A stretch of DNA of 64,000 bases from NCBI RefSeq assembly GCF_042466685.1, contig NZ_CP170448.1, forward strand, positions 4,526,001 to 4,590,000, written 5' to 3'. The position numbers and the translations under genes were made by a program. The stretch comes from Vreelandella sp042466685. Its GTDB lineage: Bacteria; Pseudomonadota; Gammaproteobacteria; Pseudomonadales; Halomonadaceae. Every line of letters begins with the position of its first letter. Within the stretch, counting starts at the first letter, position 1. The notes under the pieces are model-generated. The model had not been told where the DNA came from. It was given only the letters and a program-made list of their open reading frames with translations, and did not search any database. Of the stretch, positions 32,264 through 40,925 are shown in pieces.

Positions 32264-34135
32264 ATGCTTGCATCCTTAAGAGCCCGAATCCTACTTGCCG
32301 CCTTGGCCCTCATTACCCTTGCCCTAGTCATTAATGGTGTTGCCAGCTATAGCACCGTTAAACACCATAATAACCAACAAGTAAGCCAGAACCTCAGCGC
32401 CGTAGTGAAAGGAAATACACAGGCAATTAATGAATGGTTTAGCGCACGCTATACCATGCTCGCCAGTATGGAAGATGCAGTTAATAGCGATGCCCCACTT
32501 GCCGCACTGCGCCAGTTGGCTGCTTCAGGCAGCTTCATGAGCACCTACATTGCCTATCCCTCCACGCCAGACGCTATTTTCTCCGATGGATGGCAGCCCC
32601 CCAGTGATTACGATCCTCGCCAGCGGCCCTGGTACAAAGGCGCAAACGAGGCCCGGGACACGGTTATCACGGCACCTTATGTAGATGCGCAATCAGGCGG
32701 GCTGATCGTTACCTTTGCACGCCCCTTTTATCGTAATGGACAGCTGGCCGCCGTGATCGGGGCTGACATTGCGATCACTGATGTTATTGAGATCGTCAGT
32801 GGTATCGCCCCCACAGAGTCAAGCTTTGCCTTTCTCACCACTGACGACGGCACCCTGGTTGCCCACCCCGACGCGCAATTAACGCTTGAACCTTCAACGC
32901 GGTTGAGCAATGACCTGACTCACACCCGTCTAAACCAAATCACCCAAGCAGATGAGCCCCAAGCACTTTCGCTGCAAAACAGCGATAAGCTACTCATGGG
33001 CAGCCATGTGGGTGGTGACAGCGGCTGGCAGTTAGTCGTTGCCATGGATGAAGCTGAAGCCACCGCAGGCCTACGAGCTATCGCCACCACCTCAATTGTG
33101 ACACTACTGGTTGTCGCTGCCGTCACTGCTGTCTTGTTTGGCCTGCTGCTTACTTTGCTGCTGCGGCGTTTGCTAGTGGCACGCGACGCGATGAATAACA
33201 TCGCCTCTGGCGAAGGTGACTTAACCCGGCGGTTGCCTGAAGAGGGCAACGATGAGGTCACTCAAATTGCCAAAGCATTCAACCGATTTGTAAGCAAAAT
33301 GGAAGCCGTCTTAATTGATGTGCGCTCAAGTAGTGAATCCGTTCACCACGCGGCTAACGAAATTGCCATGGGTGGTCAGGACTTATCCCGCCGTACGGAC
33401 AACGCTGCCGCTAGCCTACAGCAGACCTCTGCATCGATAGAGGAAATCACCAGCACGGTTCAACACACGGCAGCATCCGCAAAAGAGGCCAATAAGCTTT
33501 CCCAAACTGCCTCTGAAGTAGCGAACGAAGGCGGAAAAGTCGTGGCGAATGTGGTCACCACCATGGAAGACATTACCCAAGCGTCTGACAAAATTGGCGA
33601 CATTGTGACGTTAATGAACAGCATTTCATTTCAGACCAACCTGCTGGCGCTTAATGCCTCAGTGGAAGCCGCTCGGGCAGGTGAACATGGCCGTGGCTTT
33701 GCCGTGGTAGCTGACGAGGTACGCAAACTGGCCGGACGTAGTAGCGAAGCAGCCAACGACATCCAGAAACTGATTGAGGATTCACAGAGCAAGGTGAATA
33801 ACGGCACCACGCTCGTACGCAATGCTGGCGCCACCATGCAGGATATCGTGGCGCACATTACCCGTGTAACCGATGTATTGGAGGAAATCAACGCGGCCAC
33901 CAGCGAGCAGAGTGATGGCATTAATCAAGTCAATATTGCCGTTGCCGAGCTTGATCGCATGACTCAGGAGAATGCTGCCATGGTGGAGGAGTCCACTACC
34001 GCTGCTGAGCAATTGAAAGAACAGGCTGACCACTTGGCTAGCACCGTGGGGGCTTTCACTCTGTCAAGCAGTTCAGTGCCCCAGGATGGCCGTCTTATGG
34101 CGCCCACTTCCCTTCCACAGTATGCGGTTACCTAG
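32264..34135 (+). CDS. Methyl-accepting chemotaxis protein with dCache_1 (amino-acid type) sensor
   Basis: 623 residues. Membrane segment about 10-30, periplasmic dCache domain about 35-275, second membrane segment about 278-302, HAMP, then the cytoplasmic signalling hairpin with the tip SFQTNLLALNASVEAARAGE. The sensor holds YDPRQRPWY and, later, IGADIAI, reproducing the Y-x4-R-x-W-Y...D amino-acid-binding motif described for PctA-like receptors, so L-amino acids are the predicted ligands. The start is the ATG after AGAGAG, 16 codons inside the longest frame. The second receptor begins only 19 bp downstream. Confidence 0.92.
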   Translation: MLASLRARILLAALALITLALVINGVASYSTVKHHNNQQVSQNLSAVVKGNTQAINEWFSARYTMLASMEDAVNSDAPLAALRQLAASGSFMSTYIAYPSTPDAIFSDGWQPPSDYDPRQRPWYKGANEARDTVITAPYVDAQSGGLIVTFARPFYRNGQLAAVIGADIAITDVIEIVSGIAPTESSFAFLTTDDGTLVAHPDAQLTLEPSTRLSNDLTHTRLNQITQADEPQALSLQNSDKLLMGSHVGGDSGWQLVVAMDEAEATAGLRAIATTSIVTLLVVAAVTAVLFGLLLTLLLRRLLVARDAMNNIASGEGDLTRRLPEEGNDEVTQIAKAFNRFVSKMEAVLIDVRSSSESVHHAANEIAMGGQDLSRRTDNAAASLQQTSASIEEITSTVQHTAASAKEANKLSQTASEVANEGGKVVANVVTTMEDITQASDKIGDIVTLMNSISFQTNLLALNASVEAARAGEHGRGFAVVADEVRKLAGRSSEAANDIQKLIEDSQSKVNNGTTLVRNAGATMQDIVAHITRVTDVLEEINAATSEQSDGINQVNIAVAELDRMTQENAAMVEESTTAAEQLKEQADHLASTVGAFTLSSSSVPQDGRLMAPTSLPQYAVT

Positions 34136-34154
34136 CCTAAAGAGATCAACGACA

Positions 34155-36267
34155 ATGAACTTTAAGTCCGTCCGCACCCTCATTGCCACGCTGGTCGGTG
34201 GCTGTATCCTGCTGGTGGTTGCTGCACTGGTCATCTATTCGGTGATTGCCAACGCGCGCTCCCCAGGCACTGGTTGAAAATCAGACGAAGGAATTACTCG
34301 AACGCAACATCGAAGCGCGTCTTACGGCGATCGCCTCAGCCCAAACCGAAGAAATCAAAGGAGAGCTCGAACACGCTCTGACGCTTGCCACTAGCCTAGC
34401 CAACACCAATGCCATGTTAGGCCAGGAGGACGAAAACGGGCGGCCTTTAATGAGCATGAGCCGCCGCGAGCTTTCGATGCTTGTGCGTCAAACGGTAGTG
34501 GATAATAGCGGACTGCTTGACGCTTTTATTGGTTGGGAGCCCAATGCCTTTGGTAATGATGCGCTCTATACGGGGCGTGAAGACCAAGGCTATGGCCCCG
34601 ATGGCCGCTTTATGCCGTGGTGGTACCGCACCGAAAGCGGCGCTATTGAAGTCTTGGCGCTGGGTAGCGACATGGAAAACCAGGAGCGCGATGCCGATGG
34701 CATTCGGCGCGGGGAGTACTATCTATGCACCAAAGAAACGAAGCGTAGCTGTGTTGTCGACCCACACCTATACGATTATAACGGCGAGATATTACTGGTT
34801 ACTTCGTTTAATGCGCCCATCCTGGTAGACGATGAGTTTCGCGGTAGCGCCGGCGTTGACCTGTCTGTTGAATTTATTCAGGGGCTGCTGGAAGAGGCCA
34901 ATCAGTCGCTCTACGACGGCGCTGGAGAAATCGGTCTGATCGCCTCTCAAGGTGCTTTGGCGGCCTATACCAGCTCGCCTGACCTGCTAGGTAAGAATGT
35001 TGAAAACGTTCTCGACTCTAACCTCCAGGCTGGCATCGCTCAGGCGCAGCAGGGAGAGAGAGTGCGTAGGCTCGACACGGAGCAGGGCATGACCGAACTT
35101 TACTGGCCCTTTTCCATCGATGAGAGTGGTAACCCCTGGGTATTGATGATTCGCCTGCCGGAAAGCGCCGTGCTTGCCGGCCTCAATGACTTGCAAGCGC
35201 AAATGGAAAGCCAGCGCGAAACAGCAACACTCGGTATGATTGGCATGGGTCTGGTTATCGCCTTTCTGGGCCTGATTGCCAGTTGGCTACTGGGTAGCAG
35301 TATCTCCCGCCCGCTGAAGCAACTGGCCGATCGCATGCGCGAAATCGCCTCTGGGGATGGCGATTTAACCCAGCGGCTGCCGGTGCGTGGACGCGACGAA
35401 GGAGCAGAGCTAGCGATTCAGTTCAATGCCTTTGCAGTCAAGATCCACGATGTACTGGTTGACGTACGCACCAGCAGTGAGTCCGTTCACCATGCGGCCA
35501 ATGAGATCGCCATGGGGGGCCAGGACTTGTCCCGCCGAACCGATAATGCCGCCGCTAGCCTGCAGCAGACCTCTGCCTCGATCGAGGAAATCACCAGCAC
35601 GGTTCAACACACGGCGGCTTCGGCCAAAGAAGCCAATAAACTGTCTCAGACCGCCTCAGAAGTAGCCAGAGAAGGCGGGCAAGTCGTGGCGAATGTGGTC
35701 ACTACCATGGAAGACATTACCCAGGCATCGGATAAGATCGGTGAAATTGTCACGCTTATGAACAGCATCTCGTTCCAGACCAATCTGCTGGCGCTTAACG
35801 CCTCAGTGGAAGCGGCCCGGGCGGGTGAGCATGGTCGCGGTTTTGCCGTAGTGGCGGACGAGGTGCGCAAGCTGGCTGGGCGCAGTAGCGAAGCGGCCAA
35901 CGATATCCAAAAACTGATTGAGGACTCCCAAAGCAAGGTCAATAACGGCACCACGTTGGTGCGCAATGCAGGGTCTACCATGCAGGAGATCGTGGCGCAT
36001 ATTACTCGTGTGACCGATGTTCTGGAGGAGATCAACGCCGCCACCAGCGAGCAAAGCGAAGGTATCAAACAAGTCAACATCGCTGTTGCCGAGCTGGATC
36101 GTATGACCCAGGAGAACGCGGCCATGGTGGAAGAGTCCACGACCGCTGCCGAGCAGTTGAAAGAGCAGGCCGACCATTTAGCGGTCACCATAGGCAGTTT
36201 CAAACTGGCTCAACACCCACCGGCTCCGCTAACGTTAAAGTCCACCCAAGCGTTGCCATCTTTTTGA
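34155..36267 (+). pseudogene. Methyl-accepting chemotaxis protein, frameshifted after the first membrane segment
   Basis: The ATG at 34155 opens MNFKSVRTLIATLVGG and a membrane helix, but this frame stops at 34275-34277. From about 34264 the +1-related frame continues uninterrupted (QALVENQTKELLERN) through a periplasmic Cache-like sensor (to about 35210), second membrane segment, HAMP and a full signalling domain, ending at 36267. The switch falls in a CCCC run (34261-34264); three Cs would join the two parts into about 703 residues. Its sensor lacks the YxxxxRxWY motif of the flanking receptors and contains YLCTKETKRSCVVDPHLYDY, so it senses something else. A recent one-base insertion, phase variation or a sequencing error are all possible. 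Confidence 0.85.
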
Positions 36268-36300
36268 GGGATTAAGGAATCGGTGGTAGCGCTATATCCT
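36268..36300 (-). other. Fossil copy of the end of the LysR (finR) gene
   Basis: Immediately after the second chemoreceptor, the minus strand still encodes DIALPPIP-stop, identical in sequence to the last eight codons of the LysR gene at 38381, which sits in the same position after the third chemoreceptor. The homology therefore runs past the receptor stop codon and marks the end point of a duplication. Confidence 0.75.
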
Positions 36301-36305
36301 ACCTA

Positions 36306-36330
36306 TAGGGGCCTCTTTTTGAGGCCCCTA
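36306..36330. terminator. Hairpin after the second chemoreceptor
   Basis: TAGGGGCCTC / GAGGCCCCTA, a perfect 10-bp stem with a five-T loop. It separates the first two receptor genes from the third, which has its own promoter. Confidence 0.65.
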
Positions 36331-36420
36331 CTCCGTTATCCATCCCACGTTAATTCGGTTTACTCCAGCGCGTATCTTTTCCCTTGCGAACCTCTAGCTA
36401 CACGAACTGACGCATACGCC

Positions 36421-36447
36421 TAAAGTCGTATCTATCGGTGCCGATAG
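36421..36447 (+). promoter_or_regulatory. Sigma-28 (FliA) promoter for the third chemoreceptor
   Basis: TAAAGTCG - 11 nt - GCCGATAG. The -35 matches TAAAGTTT at six of eight and the -10 matches GCCGATAA at seven of eight positions with exact spacing, the best FliA site in the window. It ends 72 nt before the ATG. Confidence 0.75.
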
Positions 36448-36519
36448 CATGACAGCAGATATTACTTACCAAGCGGTCAACGTCTGACCTTATTTTCCCT
36501 GAATAGCGAGACTTTCTTA

Positions 36520-38376
36520 ATGCTGTCGTCCCTACGCTTGCGCATCCTGATGATCACGTTGGTGGTCATCACGCTGGCTCTGATCATCAACGCCTCCGTC
36601 AGCTATCTGACCTTGCAGGCTCACAATGAGCAGCAGATAACTCGGCAACAGGCCTCCATCGTACAGGGTAACGCCCTGGCCATTGAGGAATGGGTATCTG
36701 CCCGTGCCGCTATGTTGGAAGCTGCTCGCGCGCCCGTGCTCGATAATGCTCCTCTTGAGCCGCTAAAACAGTTAGCCGATTCAGGCGGATTCATAGCGGC
36801 CTTTTATGGCCAAACCGATGGCAGCCATCTTTCTTCCGATGGCTGGATACCACCCAATGACTATGACCCACGCCAGCGCGACTGGTACCAGGCAGCTATG
36901 GATGAGGATAGCACTATCGTCTCGCTGCCCTATGTGGATGCCAACAGCAATCGCTTGGTGGTTACCTTCGCTACACCGGTCAAGCGTGAGGGTCGCCTGT
37001 ATGGCGTGGTCGGCGGAGATGTAGCGATCGATAATCTGGTCAATCAGGTCAACGCTATTCAACCAACGCCCTCGAGTTTCGCTTTTCTGAGCAGTGGCGG
37101 CGAGACGCTGATCGCGCATCCTGATACAGCGCTGACGCTCAAACCCTTGAGCCAGGTCAGCGAGACCTTGACCCCTGCCGTTCTCGAACGGTTGAGCGCT
37201 ACAAGAGACGCCTGGGAGCCTATCCAGGTCGACGGCCAAACCAAACGGCTATCGGCCTCCCCCATCGCCGGTACCGATTGGGAACTTGGCGTGGCGCTAG
37301 ATGAATATGAAGCGACTGCCGGCCTGCGCGCCATTCTCCACTCTTCACTGATCACGCTGCTGGTTATTATCGCCGTGACGGCTCTGTTGCTCAGCCTATG
37401 GCTCAAACGAACCTTCGCCGGTCTCGAACGGGCACGGGATGCCCTAGATGACATCGCTAGCGGCGAGGGCGACCTGACCCGCCGACTACCGGAGCAAGGC
37501 CGCGATGAAGTAGCCCAGATAAGCGGCGCCTTCAACCGCTTCGTGAGCAAAATGGAAGCGGTATTAATCGATGTACGCACCAGCAGCGAGTCGGTTCACC
37601 ACGCTGCCAATGAGATCGCGATGGGTGGCCAGGATTTATCCCGTCGCACCGATAACGCCGCCGCTAGCCTGCAGCAAACGTCTGCTTCGATTGAAGAGAT
37701 TACCAGTACGGTTCAACACACGGCGGCGTCCGCCAAAGAAGCCAACAAGCTTTCTCAGACCGCCTCAGAGGTCGCCAACGAAGGCGGGAAGGTTGTCGCA
37801 AACGTCGTGACCACCATGGAAGACATTACTCACGCGTCGGATAAGATCGGTGAAATCGTCACCTTAATGAACAGCATCTCGTTCCAGACCAACCTGCTGG
37901 CGCTCAACGCCTCAGTGGAAGCCGCCCGGGCGGGTGAGCATGGTCGCGGCTTTGCCGTGGTGGCCGATGAGGTACGTAAGCTGGCCGGGCGCAGCAGTGA
38001 AGCGGCCAACGATATCCAGAAACTGATTGAAGATTCCCAAAGCAAGGTCAATAACGGCACCACGCTCGTGCGCAACGCTGGCGCCACCATGCAGGATATC
38101 GTCGCGCACATTACCCGTGTGACCGATGTCCTCGAAGAGATCAATGCGGCCACCAGCGAGCAAAGCGAGGGCATTAATCAAGTCAACATCGCTGTTGCAG
38201 AGCTGGATCGCATGACTCAGGAGAACGCGGCCATGGTGGAAGAGTCCACGACCGCTGCTGAGCAGTTGAAAGAGCAGGCCGACCATTTAGCGGTCACCAT
38301 AGGCAGCTTCAAGCTGTCTCAAAACCCACCGGCTCCGCTCACGTTAAAGTCCACCCAAGCGTTGCCATCGTTCTGA
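36520..38376 (+). CDS. Methyl-accepting chemotaxis protein with dCache_1 (amino-acid type) sensor
   Basis: 618 residues: membrane segment about 8-28, dCache sensor about 30-270, second segment about 276-296, HAMP and signalling hairpin (SFQTNLLALNASVEAARAGE). The sensor shows YDPRQRDWY followed by VGGDVAI, again the amino-acid ligand motif. The sensor differs substantially from that of the first receptor, so the ligand range may differ, but the last 280 or so residues are nearly identical in all three receptors. The C-terminal tail PPAPLTLKSTQALPSF is shared only with the second receptor. No NWETF-type CheR-binding pentapeptide is present. Confidence 0.92.
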   Translation: MLSSLRLRILMITLVVITLALIINASVSYLTLQAHNEQQITRQQASIVQGNALAIEEWVSARAAMLEAARAPVLDNAPLEPLKQLADSGGFIAAFYGQTDGSHLSSDGWIPPNDYDPRQRDWYQAAMDEDSTIVSLPYVDANSNRLVVTFATPVKREGRLYGVVGGDVAIDNLVNQVNAIQPTPSSFAFLSSGGETLIAHPDTALTLKPLSQVSETLTPAVLERLSATRDAWEPIQVDGQTKRLSASPIAGTDWELGVALDEYEATAGLRAILHSSLITLLVIIAVTALLLSLWLKRTFAGLERARDALDDIASGEGDLTRRLPEQGRDEVAQISGAFNRFVSKMEAVLIDVRTSSESVHHAANEIAMGGQDLSRRTDNAAASLQQTSASIEEITSTVQHTAASAKEANKLSQTASEVANEGGKVVANVVTTMEDITHASDKIGEIVTLMNSISFQTNLLALNASVEAARAGEHGRGFAVVADEVRKLAGRSSEAANDIQKLIEDSQSKVNNGTTLVRNAGATMQDIVAHITRVTDVLEEINAATSEQSEGINQVNIAVAELDRMTQENAAMVEESTTAAEQLKEQADHLAVTIGSFKLSQNPPAPLTLKSTQALPSF

Positions 38377-38380
38377 GGAA

Positions 38381-39307
38381 TTAAGGAATCGGCGGTAGCG
38401 CTATATCATCACTGCGCTTGGCCCCGGCAGTCATTTCACGGCACAGACGCAGGAATTCGCGCACGCCGGTGGTGAGGTATTTATGCCGGTGCCAAATAAA
38501 CGTGAACTGACGCTTTAGATCCAACTCCGGCGTGGGCAGCGGCACCAAGCTACCCCGCCGGAAGGCATCACGCAGCGCCAGGCGCGAGACACAGCCGATC
38601 CCCAACCCCGACTCCACGGCACGCTTAATACCTTCCGTATGCTCTAGCTCCAGCAGGGTGTTAAAACGGCTGCGGCGGTGGCGGGCGGCGTGCTCCAGAG
38701 TCATACGCGTACCGGATCCCTCTTCACGCATTATCCAGTCTTCACGCAGCAATTGCTCAAGCTCAAGATGCTCGCGGCCTGCCAGTGGGTGCCGCGGCGA
38801 GCAAAACACGCACAGCTCATCTTCGACCCAGGGCTGGCTGATGATCATGTCATCGTCGCACTGTCCCTCGATCAAGCCTAAATCCAGCGAGTGCTGGCGC
38901 ACGCCTTCGATAATATGGCGGGTATTGCGTACCGCTAACCGCACACGACTCCCCGGATGACGCTGCATAAAATCGCTAATGAGCAGTGTCGCCAAATAGT
39001 TACCGATAGTTAGCGTAGCGCCTACATCAAGCGTGCCAACTCCTTTTTGACCGCGCAGAAGCTCTTCAATCTCTTCACCACGGTCAAGAAGCGCCACCGC
39101 TTTGGGCAATAGCTGAAAACCGAGTGCGTTGAGTTTTAGGCGTTTCCCGATCCGATCCAGTAGTTGGCAGTCGAACTGCCGCTCAAGCTCCGCAAGCGCC
39201 GTGCTGGTCGCCGACTGAGACATGGCCAGTGCACGCGCCGCATGGGAGACGCTCTCATGCTGAGCAACCGCCACAAAGACTTCCAACTGCCGCAGGGTGT
39301 AGTGCAT
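38381..39307 (-). CDS. finR: LysR-family regulator, FinR-like
   Basis: 308 residues. The N-terminal winged helix (about 1-62, LRQLEVFVAVAQHESVSHAARALAMSQ split over the first helices) is followed by a LysR substrate domain (about 90-295). It is divergent from fpr, the arrangement in pseudomonads where FinR activates fpr under oxidative or iron stress, which is the basis of the name. The start GTG/ATG region reads MHYTLRQLEVF. The gene ends 4 bp from the convergent chemoreceptor stop, and its last codons are duplicated at 36268. Confidence 0.8.
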   Translation of the reverse strand: MHYTLRQLEVFVAVAQHESVSHAARALAMSQSATSTALAELERQFDCQLLDRIGKRLKLNALGFQLLPKAVALLDRGEEIEELLRGQKGVGTLDVGATLTIGNYLATLLISDFMQRHPGSRVRLAVRNTRHIIEGVRQHSLDLGLIEGQCDDDMIISQPWVEDELCVFCSPRHPLAGREHLELEQLLREDWIMREEGSGTRMTLEHAARHRRSRFNTLLELEHTEGIKRAVESGLGIGCVSRLALRDAFRRGSLVPLPTPELDLKRQFTFIWHRHKYLTTGVREFLRLCREMTAGAKRSDDIALPPIP

Positions 39308-39487
39308 AGCGTCTGACCTATATTTGATCTATATCTATTTTTCAGATAACCGTTATCAATATAATTCGCTTAACAGATATACCACGCATTGCTTAGACTT
39401 GCTGGCAACATATTTAATCATTTTTATTCTTTTTAAGAATATGACCGATGCGGACTAGCGCCAGCATCGACTAATGGAGAAAACGGC

Positions 39488-40264
39488 ATGAGTAAGTTTG
39501 CTCTGGAAGAAGTGCTTAGCGTTCATCACTGGAACGATACCCTGTTCAGCTTCCGCACCACCCGCGAGCGCAGCCTGCGTTTCAAAACCGGTCAGTTTGT
39601 GATGATTGGTTTGGAAGTGAATGGCAAGCCGCTGATGCGCGCTTACTCCATTGCCAGCCCCAACTACGAAGACCACCTTGAGTTCTTCAGCATTAAAGTA
39701 CCCGACGGCCCGCTCACTTCACGCCTTCAGCACCTGAAAGTAGGCGATCAGATTATGGTCAGCCGCAAGCCCACGGGCACGCTGGTATGCGATGACCTAC
39801 TGCCGGGCCGTAACCTCTACATGCTCTCTACCGGTACCGGCTTGGCACCGTTTATGAGTTTGATCCAGGATCCTGAAGTATACGAGCGCTTCGAAAAGGT
39901 GGTGCTGGTTCACGGTGTACGGGAAGTCTCTGAGCTCGCCTATGCCGACTTTATTACCAAAGAGCTGCCAGCTCATGAATACCTGGGTGAAGATATCGCT
40001 GAAAAGCTGGTCTACTACCCGACCGTTACGCGTGAAGAGTTCCATACCATGGGGCGCCTGACCGACCATATTCGTACGGGTAAGCTGTTTGAAGATACCG
40101 GACTACCGCCCATCGACCCGCGCCAAGACCGCGCAATGATCTGCGGTAGCCCCGCTATGCTTGACGATACCAGCGCACTGCTCGACGAGCTGGGCCTGAA
40201 CATCTCGCCGCGCATGGGTGAGCCGGGGGACTATGTGATTGAGCGTGCCTTTGTTGAGAAGTGA
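39488..40264 (+). CDS. fpr: Ferredoxin--NADP+ reductase
   Basis: 258 residues; FAD enzyme moving electrons between NADPH and ferredoxin/flavodoxin in stress defence and Fe-S repair. FAD-binding RAYSIASPNYEDHLEFFSIK (about 50-69) and the NADP-binding LSTGTGLAPFMSLI (about 117-130) are intact; C-terminal segment YVIERAFVEK ends as in bacterial subclass I Fpr with an aromatic/charged tail. GGAG precedes the ATG. Promoter region shared with finR (39308-39487) is AT-rich. Confidence 0.94.
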   Translation: MSKFALEEVLSVHHWNDTLFSFRTTRERSLRFKTGQFVMIGLEVNGKPLMRAYSIASPNYEDHLEFFSIKVPDGPLTSRLQHLKVGDQIMVSRKPTGTLVCDDLLPGRNLYMLSTGTGLAPFMSLIQDPEVYERFEKVVLVHGVREVSELAYADFITKELPAHEYLGEDIAEKLVYYPTVTREEFHTMGRLTDHIRTGKLFEDTGLPPIDPRQDRAMICGSPAMLDDTSALLDELGLNISPRMGEPGDYVIERAFVEK

Positions 40265-40401
40265 GGGGTGAGAAGTGAGAGGTGAGGTGAATAGGCAATG
40301 GTCACCATCACCTTATGATTAAGGCCCCTGTGGATGCACTCCCCAGGGGCTTTGTCTACTAGGCACTACTCACACCTCACCCTTCACACCTCACCCCTCA
40401 C
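40261..40401. repeat. Inverted pair of degenerate GTGAG repeats around the fpr terminator
   Basis: Left arm 40261-40290 is made of GTGAGGGGTGAGAAGTGAG-type units and overlaps the fpr stop; the right arm 40369-40401 is its near-perfect reverse complement. Between them lies GCCCCTG / CAGGGGC followed by TTTGT (40324-40353), a likely terminator. The arms may pair into a long stem; such low-complexity repeats are probably a dispersed intergenic element. Confidence 0.7.
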
Positions 40402-40405
40402 AAAC

Positions 40406-40744
40406 CTAAACCGCGTCTTTACCGGTTTCACCAGTACGGATACGGATCACCTGCTCTAGCTGCATCACAAAGATTTTGCCGTCACCGATTTTACCCGTGT
40501 TCGCCACCTGGGTGATGGCATCAATCACCTGCTCGGCCATATCGTCGTCCACGGCAACTTCCAGCTTCACCTTGGGCAGGAAGTCCACCACATACTCAGC
40601 GCCGCGATACAGCTCAGTATGCCCTTTCTGGCGACCAAAGCCTTTCACTTCCGTCACCGTAATACCTTGAACGCCGATATCGGAGAGTGACTCGCGCACA
40701 TCGTCGAGCTTAAACGGCTTGATAATCGCTGTGATCAATTTCAT
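40406..40744 (-). CDS. glnK: PII nitrogen regulatory protein, second copy
   Basis: 112 residues; trimeric sensor of 2-oxoglutarate, ATP/ADP and glutamine status. MKLITAIIKPFKLDDVR at the N-terminus and the T-loop GHTELYRGAEY with uridylylation site Tyr51 are intact; IGDGKIFV and the RIRTGE end complete the nucleotide site. The ATG 7 nt after GAGGA was used. It lies downstream of amtB but after a strong terminator, so it is probably expressed partly from its own promoter. Whether it is GlnB or GlnK functionally cannot be told from sequence. Confidence 0.9.
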   Translation of the reverse strand: MKLITAIIKPFKLDDVRESLSDIGVQGITVTEVKGFGRQKGHTELYRGAEYVVDFLPKVKLEVAVDDDMAEQVIDAITQVANTGKIGDGKIFVMQLEQVIRIRTGETGKDAV

Positions 40745-40850
40745 TACCATATCCTCTAACTGGGTGGCCGTGATGGAGTCGGGTTGAACGGCTGCGTATG
40801 CGCAACCGATGACCGCTAACTACCAGCATACACCGCTATCGGCAGAGAAT

Positions 40851-40876
40851 AAAAAAGCCTCCCACTAAGGGGAGGC
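40851..40876 (-). terminator. Rho-independent terminator of glnK-amtB
   Basis: On the minus strand GCCTCCC / GGGAGGC (7-bp stem, 6-nt loop) followed by TTTTTT, located 50 bp after the amtB stop. Confidence 0.9.
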
Positions 40877-40925
40877 CAGAAGGAGCACGCCAGCTCACTA
40901 GGTCAGCATCAAATTACTTTCTAAA

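Noticed and set aside
40261..40401. CRISPR array suggested by short GTGAG repeats
   Set aside because: The repeats are degenerate, contiguous and inverted, without unique spacers of constant length or cas genes.
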